Assembly (NCBI RefSeq): GCF_024701375.2
Contig: NZ_CP113910.1
Location: forward strand, 620,001-684,000
Source: Streptomyces sp. KMM 9044
Lineage (GTDB): Bacteria > Actinomycetota > Actinomycetes > Streptomycetales > Streptomycetaceae
Reading direction: 5' to 3'
DNA: 64,000 bases
Shown here: positions 43,779-54,132 of the stretch, piece by piece
Layout: every line of letters starts with the position of its first letter
How positions within the stretch are numbered: position 1 is the first letter of the stretch
The notes under the pieces: generated by a model
What the model saw: only the letters and a program-made list of their open reading frames with translations
What the model was told of the DNA's origin: nothing
Databases searched by the model: none
Position numbers and translations under genes: made by a program

Positions 43779-44744
43779 ATGCAGATCGGTCTTGTTGGTC
43801 TCGGCAGGATGGGCGGCAACATGCGCGAGCGCATCCGCGCCGCCGGGCACACCGTCGTCGGCCACGACACCAATCCCGACCTCTCCGACGTCGCGCATCT
43901 GTCCGACCTCGTCGACCGGCTCGACGGGCCGCGCGCGGTCTGGGTGATGGTCCCGGCCGGTGTCGTCACCCAGCGGGTCATCGACCAGCTGGGGAGTTTG
44001 CTCAAGCCGGGTGACACCGTCGTCGACGGCGGCAACTCCCGCTGGACGGACGACGAGAAGCACGCCAGGGAGCTGGGCGCCCGGGGCATCGGCTTCGTCG
44101 ACGCGGGGGTCTCGGGCGGTGTGTGGGGGCTGGAGAACGGCTACGCGCTCATGGTCGGTGGCGACGAGGAGCACGTGGAGCGCCTGAAGCCGATCTTCGA
44201 CGCGCTCAAGCCGGAGGGCCCCTACGGCTACGTCCACGCGGGCCGGGTCGGTGCCGGGCACTTCGCGAAGATGGTCCACAACGGCATCGAGTACGCCATG
44301 ATGCAGGCGTATGCGGAGGGCTGGGAACTGCTCGAGAAGGTCGACTCGGTGGACAGCGTCCGCGAGGTGTTCCGCTCCTGGCAGGACGGCACGGTCATCC
44401 GTTCCTGGCTCCTCGACCTCGCCGTCGACGCCCTCGGCGAGGACGCCCACCTGGAGAAGCTGCGCGGCTGTGCCGAGGACTCGGGCGAGGGCCGCTGGAC
44501 CGTGGAGGCGGCCCTCGACAACGCGGTGCCGCTTCCCGCGATCACGGCCTCCCTGTTCGCCCGGTTCTCCTCCCGGCAGGAGGACTCGCCGCAGATGAAG
44601 ATGGTCGCGGCGCTGCGCAGGCAGTTCGGCGGGCACGCGGTCACGTCCGCGGACACGCCGGCGGACCGGCCCGACCAGGGAGGCCATGGAAGCCCGGAGG
44701 CCCGGGCAGGCCGGGCGGACCAGGGAAGCCCGGACGAGGTGTAG
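43779..44744 (+). CDS. gnd: 6-phosphogluconate dehydrogenase (short, decarboxylating)
   Basis: 321 residues of the compact Gnd type. NADP/NAD site G-L-V-G-L-G-R-M-G-G-N-M (residues 4-15); V-V-D-G-G-N-S-R-W; F-V-D-A-G-V-S-G-G-V-W-G near residue 110; catalytic Lys in H-F-A-K-M-V-H-N-G-I-E-Y near 165. It converts 6-phosphogluconate to ribulose-5-phosphate and CO2. The last 30 residues (Asp/Gly/Pro-rich) extend past the usual end. It follows opcA by 105 bases and completes the oxidative pentose phosphate branch. Confidence 0.95.
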   Translation: MQIGLVGLGRMGGNMRERIRAAGHTVVGHDTNPDLSDVAHLSDLVDRLDGPRAVWVMVPAGVVTQRVIDQLGSLLKPGDTVVDGGNSRWTDDEKHARELGARGIGFVDAGVSGGVWGLENGYALMVGGDEEHVERLKPIFDALKPEGPYGYVHAGRVGAGHFAKMVHNGIEYAMMQAYAEGWELLEKVDSVDSVREVFRSWQDGTVIRSWLLDLAVDALGEDAHLEKLRGCAEDSGEGRWTVEAALDNAVPLPAITASLFARFSSRQEDSPQMKMVAALRRQFGGHAVTSADTPADRPDQGGHGSPEARAGRADQGSPDEV

Positions 44745-44749
44745 CGGCC

Positions 44750-45334
44750 GTGGGTGATCTGCTGCTCGCCCGGCACGGTGAGACGGAGTGGAGCAGGTCG
44801 GGGCGGCACACCGGCCGCAGCGACCTGCCCCTGACGCGGGACGGCGAGGCACAGGCCAGGGCGCTGGCCCCACTGCTCGCGGGCCGCTCCTTCGCCCTCG
44901 TGCTCACCAGCCCGCTGGCCCGTGCCCGGCGCACCGCCGAACTGGCGGGTCTGGCGGACGCGTCGCCGGAGCCGGACCTGCGGGAGTGGGACTACGGCGG
45001 CTACGAGGGCGTCACCACCGCCGACATCCGGCGCACCCGGCCCGGCTGGGACCTGTGGACCGACGGGGTACCGCCCGGCCCGGAGTTCCCCGGCGAGTCC
45101 CCCGGGCAGGTCGGCGCACGGGCCGACCGGGTGCTGTCCAAGGTGGCCGGGGCACTCGACGCGGGCGATGTGATGCTCGTGGCGCACGGCCACCTGCTGC
45201 GCGTCCTGACGGCACGCCGGCTGGGTCTGCCGCCCGCGGACGGACGGCTGTTCCGGCTGGAGACGGGGGCGCTGAGCCGGCTGTCGCTGGAGCACGGCAG
45301 TCCGGTGATCGAGGAGTGGAACACCCGGACGTGA
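44750..45334 (+). CDS. Histidine phosphatase (phosphoglycerate-mutase-like)
   Basis: 194 residues from GTG 44750, five bases after gnd. Catalytic L-A-R-H-G-E-T-E-W near residue 6, the W-D-Y-G-G-Y-E-G acid region near 84 and L-V-A-H-G-H-L-L-R near 145 give the two-His phosphatase site. Such enzymes dephosphorylate sugar phosphates or nucleotides. Close placement suggests cotranscription with gnd and a role in sugar-phosphate metabolism. A strong terminator follows. Confidence 0.88.
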   Translation: MGDLLLARHGETEWSRSGRHTGRSDLPLTRDGEAQARALAPLLAGRSFALVLTSPLARARRTAELAGLADASPEPDLREWDYGGYEGVTTADIRRTRPGWDLWTDGVPPGPEFPGESPGQVGARADRVLSKVAGALDAGDVMLVAHGHLLRVLTARRLGLPPADGRLFRLETGALSRLSLEHGSPVIEEWNTRT

Positions 45335-45393
45335 CCGGAGCGGCGTCGGGGCCCGGCGGGGCGAAGGGGGCGCCGTCCGCCTGCGGGGCGGGC

Positions 45394-45434
45394 CCCCGTG
45401 GCACCGCGGGGCGGGCCCCCGCCGTGCCACGGGG
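45394..45434. terminator. Terminator of the zwf-opcA-gnd-phosphatase operon
   Basis: CCCCGTGGCAC (45394-45404) pairs exactly with GTGCCACGGGG (45424-45434), with a smaller GGGGC/GCCCC hairpin in the loop. It starts 59 bases after the stop. Confidence 0.8.
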
Positions 45435-45459
45435 CTTCCTGCTCGCGGAGCTCGAGGCA

Positions 45460-45694
45460 GCACGTGCCGGGCGAACAGCTCGGCGGGCACCGCCTCGATG
45501 TCCCGCATCGGCGGGTAGCGGTCGACGGTGAGGCCGAGGTCGGCGCACCGGGTGCGGATCTCCCCGGGGGTGAGCGGGCTGGCGAGCAGATCGTTCTCGA
45601 AGATCTCCACGCCGTCGAAGCCCGCGCGGGCGGCGGCCGTGAGCTTCTCGGTGAGGGGGCCGCTGAGGGAGGCGGCGGCGATGGACGTACGCAC
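45460..45694 (-). pseudogene. 3-dehydroshikimate dehydratase (QsuB-like), N-terminal remnant
   Basis: On the minus strand from GTG 45694: R-T-S-I-A-A-A-S-L-S-G-P-L-T-E-K-L then A-A-R-A-G-F-D-G-V-E-I-F-E-N-D-L and R-D-I-E-A-V-P-A-E-L-F-A-R. These are the first 75 residues of the TIM-barrel dehydratase that turns 3-dehydroshikimate into protocatechuate. The frame loses similarity near 45460; the remaining 500 or so residues are absent. Confidence 0.75.
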
Positions 45695-45739
45695 GTCGGT
45701 ACCTCTGCTTCCGTGACGTTCCGTGGAGTTCCGTGGAGT

Positions 45740-45964
45740 TCCGTCCCCTGAGGACTGCTGGGGAGCGGGGACCGGGCCGGTGAGGTGGGCGAGGTGGGCG
45801 AGCATCCGGGCCCGGTCGGGTTCCCGGCCGGTGAACAGGCGGAACGCGTCGGCGGCCTGGAAGGCGGCCATACCGCCGCCGTCGAGGGTGGCGCAGCCGG
45901 CGACGCGGGCGGCGCGCAGCAGATCGGTCTCCAGCGGCCGGTGGACGACTTCGGCGACCCACAC
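45740..45964 (-). pseudogene. Shikimate/quinate dehydrogenase (AroE-like), C-terminal remnant
   Basis: Minus-strand frame V-A-E-V-V-H-R-P-L-E-T-D-L-L-R-A-A, then T-L-D-G-G-G-M-A-A-F-Q-A-A-D-A-F-R-L-F-T-G-R-E-P-D. This is the C-terminal cap of shikimate dehydrogenases. The NADP domain and catalytic Lys/Asp region are missing. The frame runs without a stop into the QsuB-like fragment, so the original stop codon has also been lost. Confidence 0.75.
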
Positions 45965-46192
45965 GAGGAGCAGTTGTTCTCCGGGGGCTGGCGGATGCCG
46001 TTCTGGATGAGCGCCGCGGTCGCCGCGGTCGGGTACGTGCTCCGCCGCAAGCTCGACGAGACCCCGGCCTTCGAGCAGCAGAGCGCGATCGAGGGTGTCG
46101 TGAAACTGCCGCTGGTGGTGCTGCTGCTGCTGCGTGAGCACTGGGCGGACGTCCTGCGGGTGGTCGCGGGCGCGCTGGTCGCACGGAGCGCA
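45965..46192 (+). pseudogene. MHS-family (shikimate-type) transporter, internal remnant
   Basis: Plus-strand frame E-E-Q-L-F-S-G-G-W-R-M-P-F-W-M-S-A-A, then R-R-K-L-D-E-T-P-A-F-E-Q-Q and L-L-L-L-R-E-H-W-A-D-V-L-R. This is the central cytoplasmic-loop region of a metabolite:H+ symporter of the ShiA type. Both ends are missing. It abuts the AroE fragment on the opposite strand, so a deletion or rearrangement joined them. Downstream to 46309 I recognise nothing. Confidence 0.65.
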
Positions 46193-46309
46193 CCGGCTCG
46201 GGTGTTCCCCGGCCGGGTTCGCCGGCGTGTTCCCGTGCGCGACGAGGTCTGGCCCGGCCCGGGCGGGGTATCCCGAGAGTCGGCTCGTGAGGTTGATCGA
46301 AGGAGTGCC

Positions 46310-47563
46310 ATGGGACTGCTGCGGCAAGAGGCCGACCCGGAGGAGACCGGTCTGGACGCGAAGGCGCTGGACCGGATGGACCGGCACTTCGCGCGCGAGG
46401 TCGACGAGGGGCGGCTGCCCGGATTCCTGGTGTCCGTCGCCCGGGGAGGGCGGATCACCCACCTCACGGCGTACGGGCGGCGGGACGTCGCGTGCGGGCT
46501 GCCGGTGGAGAGCGACACGCTGTGGCGGATCTACTCGATGACCAAACCGGTGACGGCCTTGGCCGCTCTGGTCCTCGTCGAGGAGGGCCGGCTGTCCCTG
46601 GACGACCCGGTAGGCCGTCACCTGCCGGCGTTCGCCGAGCCCCGCGTGTACGAGAGCGGCTCCGGCGACGGGATACGGACGCGTCCTGCCGCGGGCCCCC
46701 TGCTCGTACGGCACCTGATGTCCCACACCGCCGGGCTGACGTTCGCCTTCTACCACGCCCATCCGGTGGACGCGCTGTACCGCGAGGCGGGGCTCGACTC
46801 GTCGGTGGCGCCGGAAACGGACCTGGCGGGAACGGTCGACGCGTACGCGCGACTGCCGCTGCAGTTCGACCCGGGGACACAGTGGAACTACTCGGTCGCC
46901 TCCAACGTGCTGGGGCGGATCATCGAGGTGGTGTCCGGGCGACCGCTCGACGTGTTCTTCGCCGAGCGGATCTTCGGCCCGCTGGGGATGACGGACGCCG
47001 GGTTCCAGGTCTCCGACGAACAGGCCACGCGGCTGGCGGAGTTGTACGGGGAGACGGACGGCACCGGTGACGACGACGGCGGCAGTTGCGTCATCGAACC
47101 CGTCGCCGGGCTGCCGTTGCACGGGCGGCCTCGGTTCCTGTCCGGCAGCGGGGGCATGGTGGCCTCGGCGCACGACATGCACCGGTTCACGGAACTCTTG
47201 CGGCGGCGGGGCGAGTTGGACGGGGTCCGGCTGCTCGCCCCGCAGACCGTGGACCTGATGACCCGCAACCACCTTCCCGGCGGCTCCGATCTGCGCGCCG
47301 TCGGCAGCCGTCCGGCCCACGACGATCCCGGCAACGAGGGGGTCGGTTTCGGCCTCGGCGTCTCCGTGGTCGTCGACCCGTCCCGTACACAGGATCCTTC
47401 CGGCCTCGGCACGTACGGCTGGACGGGGGTCGCCACCACGGCGTTCTGGGTCGACCCGGGCCGCGACCTGACCGTGCAGTTCTACACGCAGGTGCGGCCC
47501 AGGTCCTCCCACACGGCCTTCCGGGACCTCAGGCGGCTCGTGCACGAGGCCGTCACCGGCTGA
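46310..47563 (+). CDS. Beta-lactamase-family serine hydrolase (esterase)
   Basis: 417 residues from ATG 46310 with GAAGGAG upstream. Class C beta-lactamase/esterase motifs: S-M-T-K near residue 76 (nucleophile Ser and Lys), Y-S-V in Q-W-N-Y-S-V-A-S-N near 190 and a C-terminal Y-G-W-T-G-V-A in place of K-T-G. No signal peptide. It probably hydrolyses esters or amides rather than antibiotics. It is convergent with the ribA-like gene, 28 bases apart. The longer upstream frame belongs to the transporter remnant. Confidence 0.88.
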   Translation: MGLLRQEADPEETGLDAKALDRMDRHFAREVDEGRLPGFLVSVARGGRITHLTAYGRRDVACGLPVESDTLWRIYSMTKPVTALAALVLVEEGRLSLDDPVGRHLPAFAEPRVYESGSGDGIRTRPAAGPLLVRHLMSHTAGLTFAFYHAHPVDALYREAGLDSSVAPETDLAGTVDAYARLPLQFDPGTQWNYSVASNVLGRIIEVVSGRPLDVFFAERIFGPLGMTDAGFQVSDEQATRLAELYGETDGTGDDDGGSCVIEPVAGLPLHGRPRFLSGSGGMVASAHDMHRFTELLRRRGELDGVRLLAPQTVDLMTRNHLPGGSDLRAVGSRPAHDDPGNEGVGFGLGVSVVVDPSRTQDPSGLGTYGWTGVATTAFWVDPGRDLTVQFYTQVRPRSSHTAFRDLRRLVHEAVTG

Positions 47564-47591
47564 ACCCTCCGCTGTCCGGCCAGGGGCGCCG

Positions 47592-48251
47592 TCAGGACCA
47601 GTGCGCCACCGCGTCGAGGTGGGGCAGGTTGTGGTCGAGGCGTTCCCGCTTGGTGCGCAGGTAGGTGATGTTACTCTCGCACGGCGGGATCAACAGCGGT
47701 ACCTGTTCGGTGACCTGGATGCCGTGCTGCTGCAACGCGTCGCGCTTGCGGGGGTTGTTGGACATCAGCCGGACCGACTCCACGCCCAGGTCCTGGAGGA
47801 TACCCGCGGCGACGCCGTAGTCGCGGGCGTCCACCGGCAGGCCGAGGGCGAGGTTCGCCTCGACGGTGTCCAGGCCCTCCGCCTGCAGGGCCATCGCGCG
47901 CAGTTTCGCCAGCAGGCCGATGCCTCGGCCCTCGTGCCCTCTCAGGTAGACGACCACGCCCGCCCCTTCGTCGGCGACGGCGCGCAGCGCGGCGGCGAGC
48001 TGGTCGCCGCACTCGCAGTGCCGGGAGCCGAACGCGTCCCCGGTCAGGCATTCCGAGTGCAGCCGGGTGAGGACCCGGTCCGCGCCGATATCGCCGTGAA
48101 CCAGGGCGACTTGTTCGTCACCGCGGTCGTGGTCCAGGTAGCCGACCGCCTGGAACTTTCCGTACACGGTGGGCAACGGTGCATTCACGACGCGTTCCAC
48201 GCCGGTGCGCTGCGGGGGCTTCTTGCCGAGTACGCCTATGTTTTCTGTCAT
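47592..48251 (-). CDS. ribA: GTP cyclohydrolase II variant (Met120 type)
   Basis: 219 residues from ATG 48251. Zinc cysteines C-L-T-G-D-A-F-G-S-R-H-C-E-C-G (residues 68-82), catalytic R-G-H-E-G-R-G-I-G-L near 104 and S-N-N-P-R-K near 168 are present. The riboflavin-type enzymes have K-I-R-A-Y-S; here residue 120 is Met (K-L-R-A-M-A). From work on S. coelicolor paralogues as I recall it, Met at this position makes the enzyme release the formylated intermediate (FAPy) instead of the full product. There are no other riboflavin genes nearby. It is divergent, 41 bases apart, from a creatininase-family gene that could remove the formyl group. Confidence 0.9.
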   Translation of the reverse strand: MTENIGVLGKKPPQRTGVERVVNAPLPTVYGKFQAVGYLDHDRGDEQVALVHGDIGADRVLTRLHSECLTGDAFGSRHCECGDQLAAALRAVADEGAGVVVYLRGHEGRGIGLLAKLRAMALQAEGLDTVEANLALGLPVDARDYGVAAGILQDLGVESVRLMSNNPRKRDALQQHGIQVTEQVPLLIPPCESNITYLRTKRERLDHNLPHLDAVAHWS

Positions 48252-48292
48252 GATTCTCGAGTTCCTAAGCAGAGACGGAAGGCCGTGAGGAT

Positions 48293-49096
48293 ATGAGTGG
48301 TTCACCAAAGCGGTCGGCGGCATACGGCCCGGTCCACGGTCTGTTGCCGGCGGATACTACAGAAGATGTACGGAAGCGGGGCGCCGACGTCTCACGGCAG
48401 ATCGCGGTCCTTCCCGTCGGGAGTTTCGAGCAGCACGGCCCGTTCCTGCCGCTGGCTACCGACACGCTGGTGGCGTGTGCCGTCGCGCGGGAGATCGCCG
48501 ACGCGTATCCGGTGCATCTCCTGCCTCCGGTGACGATCGGCTGCTCGCACGAGCACGCGGCCTGGCCGGGAACCGTCTCCATCTCCTCCGTGACCCTTCA
48601 CGCGGTGGTACGGGACATCGCCGACTCGCTGCGCCGGTCAGGTGTGGACACCCTGGTGGTGGTCAACGGACACGGCGGAAACTACGTACTCGGCAACGTC
48701 GTTCAGGAATCATCCGCCCGCGGTGAGCGCATGGCGCTGTTCCCCGCCCCGGAGGACTGGGAGACCGCGTTGCGGCACGCCGGTGTGGAAACCTCACTGC
48801 TCACCGACATGCACGCGGGGGAAATCGAGACCTCCATCCTTCTGCGCACTCATCCCGAATTGCTCCGACCCGGTTATGAGACCTCCGATCACGTAGCCGA
48901 CGACCGGAGCCAGTTGCTCACGCTGGGAATGTCCGCCTATACCGATTCCGGTGTCATCGGCCGCCCTTCGCTGGGCTCGGCGGACAAGGGCAGGGAACTC
49001 CTGGTGAGCCTCGTGGACTCCTTCGGCACGTATTTCTCGATGCTCTCCCCCGCCTCCGCTCCGGCCTCGGCCCCCAGCGGTGTCAGCGGGGCGTAG
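48293..49096 (+). CDS. Creatininase-family amidohydrolase, candidate FAPy formamide hydrolase
   Basis: 267 residues. Metal-site residues of the creatininase fold are intact: G-S-F-E-Q-H-G near residue 42 (Glu, His), A-T-D-T-L near 56 (Asp), N-G-H-G-G-N near 122 (His) and M-H-A-G-E-I-E-T near 165 (Glu). The family includes ArfB, which deformylates the FAPy nucleotide in archaeal riboflavin/F420 synthesis, and MftE. Adjacent to a FAPy-type GTP cyclohydrolase, deformylation is the best guess. Its last 160 bases overlap the end of the convergent membrane protein gene. Confidence 0.85.
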   Translation: MSGSPKRSAAYGPVHGLLPADTTEDVRKRGADVSRQIAVLPVGSFEQHGPFLPLATDTLVACAVAREIADAYPVHLLPPVTIGCSHEHAAWPGTVSISSVTLHAVVRDIADSLRRSGVDTLVVVNGHGGNYVLGNVVQESSARGERMALFPAPEDWETALRHAGVETSLLTDMHAGEIETSILLRTHPELLRPGYETSDHVADDRSQLLTLGMSAYTDSGVIGRPSLGSADKGRELLVSLVDSFGTYFSMLSPASAPASAPSGVSGA

Positions 49097-50208
49097 TCCG
49101 GGATGTCCTGCGCGTCGGAGGCGGGTGCGGGTCCGGGCGTGGGGGCGGCGGCCGTCCGGCGGCCGGCGCGCAGGCCGGCGTACCAGCGGGCGACGAGCAC
49201 GAGCACACCGGGCAGGCTCGCCGCGAGGCTGAGCACTCCGTAGACCACGGCGACGGTCAGGCCGCGGCCCGCGCCCAGTCCCGCGGCGCCGAACGCCCAG
49301 GCGGCGACGCCCTCGCGGGGGCCCCAGCCGCCGACGTTCAGGGGCAGCGACATGGCGAGCAGCGCCAGGACGGCCAGGGGCAGCAGCTCGGTCACCGCCG
49401 CACCGACCCCGGCGACACGGGCGGCGAGGACGAACATCGCCAGGTATCCGGCCAGGACGACGGAGGAGGAGACGAGGACGCCCGGCCCGTTGCGCCGGGA
49501 CAGCAGCCCCTCACGTGCCTCGGCGAGCGCCGACCGCAGCGCCCGGCCCCGGCGGGAGGGTCCCGGCCGGTTCATCCGCAGGGCGAGGACGACAGCGCAG
49601 GCACCCAGTGCGGCGAGGCCCGCCATGGGTGCCGCCTGCCGCAGGTCGTCGCGGACCGGGGACGGCATGGTCAGCAGCATCACGGCGCCTGCGGCGAACA
49701 GCGCGAGCTGTCCGGCGGTCCGCTCCAGGACCACGGACCGCACCCCGCGGCCCAGGTCGCCGGTGCTCTGCCCGTGCCGTACCGCGCGGTGGACGTCGCC
49801 GAGGACGCCTCCGGGCAGGGCCGCGTTCAGGAACAGGGCGCGGTAGTAGTCGGCGACCGCCGGGGCGAGGGGCAGCCGGATGCGCAGGGCGCGGGCCACC
49901 AATGCCCAGCGCCAGGCGCTGAACACCGTGGTCACCAGCCCGATCCCGAGCGCCACCAGCAGGGACGGCCCGTCGATCCGGCGCAGCCCGTCGACGAAGA
50001 CGCCGGTGCCCAGGCGCCACAGCAGCACGGCGAGGATGGCGACGCCGGCGACGGTGCCGATGCGGGTGCGTACGGCGGGGGTGTTGAGCCGGGCGAAGAA
50101 GGCGCGGGGGCCGGTGGCGGTACCGGCACCGGGGCGTACGGGGTGCGACGGGGACGGCTCCGGAATGGGCAGGCCCAGTACCGGTGTCTCCACCGCCCTG
50201 GCGGTCAC
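48937..50208 (-). CDS. Lysylphosphatidylglycerol-synthase-TM/flippase-like membrane protein (UPF0104)
   Basis: 423 residues from GTG 50208, overlapping the methyltransferase stop (GTGA). Seven or eight hydrophobic helices between residues 50 and 345, with F-S-A-W-R-W-A-L-V-A-R-A-L, L-P-G-G-V-L-G-D-V-H-R-A and P-L-N-V-G-G-W-G-P-R-E-G-V typical of the AglD/UPF0104 group. These are thought to move or modify lipid-linked molecules. A Pro/Ala-rich C-tail of about 80 residues lies opposite the creatininase coding end. Last gene of the minus-strand cluster operon. Confidence 0.82.
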   Translation of the reverse strand: MTARAVETPVLGLPIPEPSPSHPVRPGAGTATGPRAFFARLNTPAVRTRIGTVAGVAILAVLLWRLGTGVFVDGLRRIDGPSLLVALGIGLVTTVFSAWRWALVARALRIRLPLAPAVADYYRALFLNAALPGGVLGDVHRAVRHGQSTGDLGRGVRSVVLERTAGQLALFAAGAVMLLTMPSPVRDDLRQAAPMAGLAALGACAVVLALRMNRPGPSRRGRALRSALAEAREGLLSRRNGPGVLVSSSVVLAGYLAMFVLAARVAGVGAAVTELLPLAVLALLAMSLPLNVGGWGPREGVAAWAFGAAGLGAGRGLTVAVVYGVLSLAASLPGVLVLVARWYAGLRAGRRTAAAPTPGPAPASDAQDIPDYAPLTPLGAEAGAEAGESIEKYVPKESTRLTRSSLPLSAEPSEGRPMTPESV

Positions 50209-51256
50209 GCGGTGCCGCCCGCCGGCCGGCACAGGGCGAGCAGGTCGGTGTGGTGGACGACGACCCGCAGGTCGCCCGCGGCGCAGGCCTCCAGACGCTC
50301 GGTGAGGTACCGGCTCGCGGGCTCGGCCAGTTCGGGGCGTTCCTCGACCGCCGCGCCGACCCAGCCCCGCAGCCACTGGGCGATCAGCCCCGCGTGCTCG
50401 GGGCCGAGCCGCCAGGGGCTCGGGTTGAGCCGTACGGTCGCCCCGTGCTCGGAGAAGGCTTCCGCGGCGGCGGTGGCCGCGTCCGGGCCGAGCAGTCCGC
50501 CTCGCTTCTGGTGGGCGTTGAACGCCTCGGCGATCTCCTGGTCCAGCGGGTGAGGCGCGGTCAGTTCGGCGCGTCCGGCCACCGACAGCGTGAGCAGCGC
50601 CGGGCAGCCGGCTCCGGCGCAGGCGGCGGCGAGGGCGTCGACGTCCTCGCGGGTGAGGACGTCGAGGAGTGCGGACGCCGTCACCAGGGAGGCGCCGGAC
50701 AGGGCGTCCGCGGTGAGCCGGGCGACGTCGCCGCGCCGGGTCTCCACACTGACGCGGCTGCCGTCGGCGGCGGACCGCGGGGAGGCAACGGCGGCGAAGT
50801 GCAGGAGGTAGGGGTCCCGGTCGTGCAGGACCCAGTGCTGGGCGCCGTCCAGGCGGGGCGCGAGCCAGCGGCCCATCGAGCCGGTGCCGCAGCCGATGTC
50901 GTGGATGACGAAACCGTCGGCCCGTTTCGGCAGGTTGGCGAGCTTGATGCGCAGCGGGTCGAGCAGGTCGTGGGCCCGTGCGAAGGCGTCGGCGGGTTCG
51001 CGCAGCTGGAGCCACTCGGGCGCGTACCGGGCGGGTTCGTCCGCCTCGGGGTCGGTGTCGCTGCCCGTCCCCCGCAGCCGGAGGGTGGCCCGCTCACCGG
51101 GATGCGGCGCGGGGCCGGCACCGGGGATGACGGACTGGGCGTCCCCGGACCGGGGGCCGGGCTGGGCCGGGATCGCGCCGGTGCCACCCGTGTCCGTGGT
51201 CATGGCCGTACTCGCGCCGGTTCCGCTGCCGGTCTGCTGTGTCGTCGCCTGCTTGG

Positions 51257-51260
<4 letters not shown>
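50205..51260 (-). CDS. SAM-dependent class I methyltransferase
   Basis: 351 residues from ATG 51260, in an ATGA overlap with the glycosyltransferase stop. A disordered N-terminal 60-90 residues (Thr/Gly-rich) precede the Rossmann fold with V-I-H-D-I-G-C-G-T-G-S-M-G-R-W near residue 118, then W-V-L-H-D-R-D near 142 and A-S-A-L-L-D-V-L-T near 190. Substrate unknown. An internal ATG (M-T-T-D-T-G) is an alternative start. Its tight position within the cluster suggests methylation of the pathway's product. Confidence 0.82.
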
Positions 51261-52986
<1,726 letters not shown>

Positions 52987-53040
52987 TTAGTACGGCCGGA
53001 CGCCTCCCGGCGTTCAGCGTCGGGCATGTCTTTTCTCAGG

Positions 53041-54024
53041 TCAGGCGGCGGCCTCGTCATAACGCACGAGATGGCACAGGGCCGGGGTGTCGCCGGAGGC
53101 GAGGCGGGGCATGAGTGCGGGCAGTTCCGCGAACCTGGACTCGCCGGTGATGAGCGCGTCCAGGGCCGGGTCGGCCAGCAGGTCGAGGGCGAGGGCGAGC
53201 CGGTCGGCGTAGCTGCGGCCGGGGCGGGCCGGGGAGACGGTGCCGACCTGGCTGCTGCGGATGACGAGCCGCCGTGAGTGGAAGGCCTCGCCCAACGGAA
53301 GGCTCACCTTCCGGTCGCCGTACCAGCTCAGTTCGATCACCGTGCCCTCGGCGGAGAGGAGTTCGAGGGAGCGGGTGAGCCCCTGTTCGGTGGCGCTGGC
53401 GTGCACGACCAGGTCGCAGCCGCCGAGGGCGTCGCCGGGCAGCGCGAACCCGACACCGAGGGCTTCGGCGGTCCTGGCGCGCGCGGGGTCGGCGTCGACG
53501 AGCTGGACCCGCACGCCCGGGAAGCGGGCCAGCAACGCGGCGACCGAGCTGCCGACCATGCCGCCTCCGACGACGGCGACCCGGTCGCCGATCAGCGGCG
53601 CCGCGTCCCACAGGGCGTTGACGGCGGTCTCCACGGTGCCGGCGAGCACGGCCCGCCGGGCGGGCACCGTGTCGGGTACGGGTGTCACCGCGCCCGCCGG
53701 GACGACGTAGCGGGTCTGGTGCGGGTAGAGGCAGAAGACCGTCCGCCCGACGAGCGCTTCCGGTCCTTCCTCCACCACGCCCACGTTGAGGTAGCCGTAC
53801 TTCACCGGCCCCGGGAAGTCGCCCTCCTGGAACGGCGCACGCATCGCGGCGTGCTGGCTCTCGGGCACCTGTCCGCGGAAGACGAGGGTCTCCGTGCCCC
53901 GGCTCACTCCGGAGTACAACGAGCGCACCAGGACCTCGCCCCCGCCCGGTCCGGACAGGGGGACTTCCCGGATTTCGCCTCGGCCGGGCGAGTCGAGCCA
54001 GAACGCATGAGCGGCGCGGTTCAT
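53041..54024 (-). CDS. MDR-superfamily (zinc-binding-dehydrogenase-like) oxidoreductase
   Basis: 327 residues from ATG 54024 behind AGGAGG. N-terminal GroES-like fold ([19 protein letters not shown]) and Rossmann motif [12 protein letters not shown] near residue 150. The zinc-ligand Cys of classical alcohol dehydrogenases is replaced (S-G-V-S-R-G-T-E), as in the BchC-like group. It likely oxidises an alcohol on the pathway intermediate with NAD(P). First gene of the minus-strand cluster; 114 bases separate it from the PTPS-like gene. Confidence 0.83.
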   Translation of the reverse strand: MNRAAHAFWLDSPGRGEIREVPLSGPGGGEVLVRSLYSGVSRGTETLVFRGQVPESQHAAMRAPFQEGDFPGPVKYGYLNVGVVEEGPEALVGRTVFCLYPHQTRYVVPAGAVTPVPDTVPARRAVLAGTVETAVNALWDAAPLIGDRVAVVGGGMVGSSVAALLARFPGVRVQLVDADPARARTAEALGVGFALPGDALGGCDLVVHASATEQGLTRSLELLSAEGTVIELSWYGDRKVSLPLGEAFHSRRLVIRSSQVGTVSPARPGRSYADRLALALDLLADPALDALITGESRFAELPALMPRLASGDTPALCHLVRYDEAAA

Positions 54025-54132
54025 CGAATTCCTCCTGAACGTTCGTCACGTTGCACGCGTACCGAGTGGTGCACAGGCCGCGCACAAGGTAGCGGCGTTG
54101 ATCGACTCTGTCACACGGCCGGAGGGTGTTCG

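Noticed and set aside
44228..47545. Minus-strand open frame of 1105 codons
   Set aside because: It is antisense to gnd, the phosphatase and the serine hydrolase. Only the short AroE/QsuB-like segment between 45460 and 45964 is meaningful.
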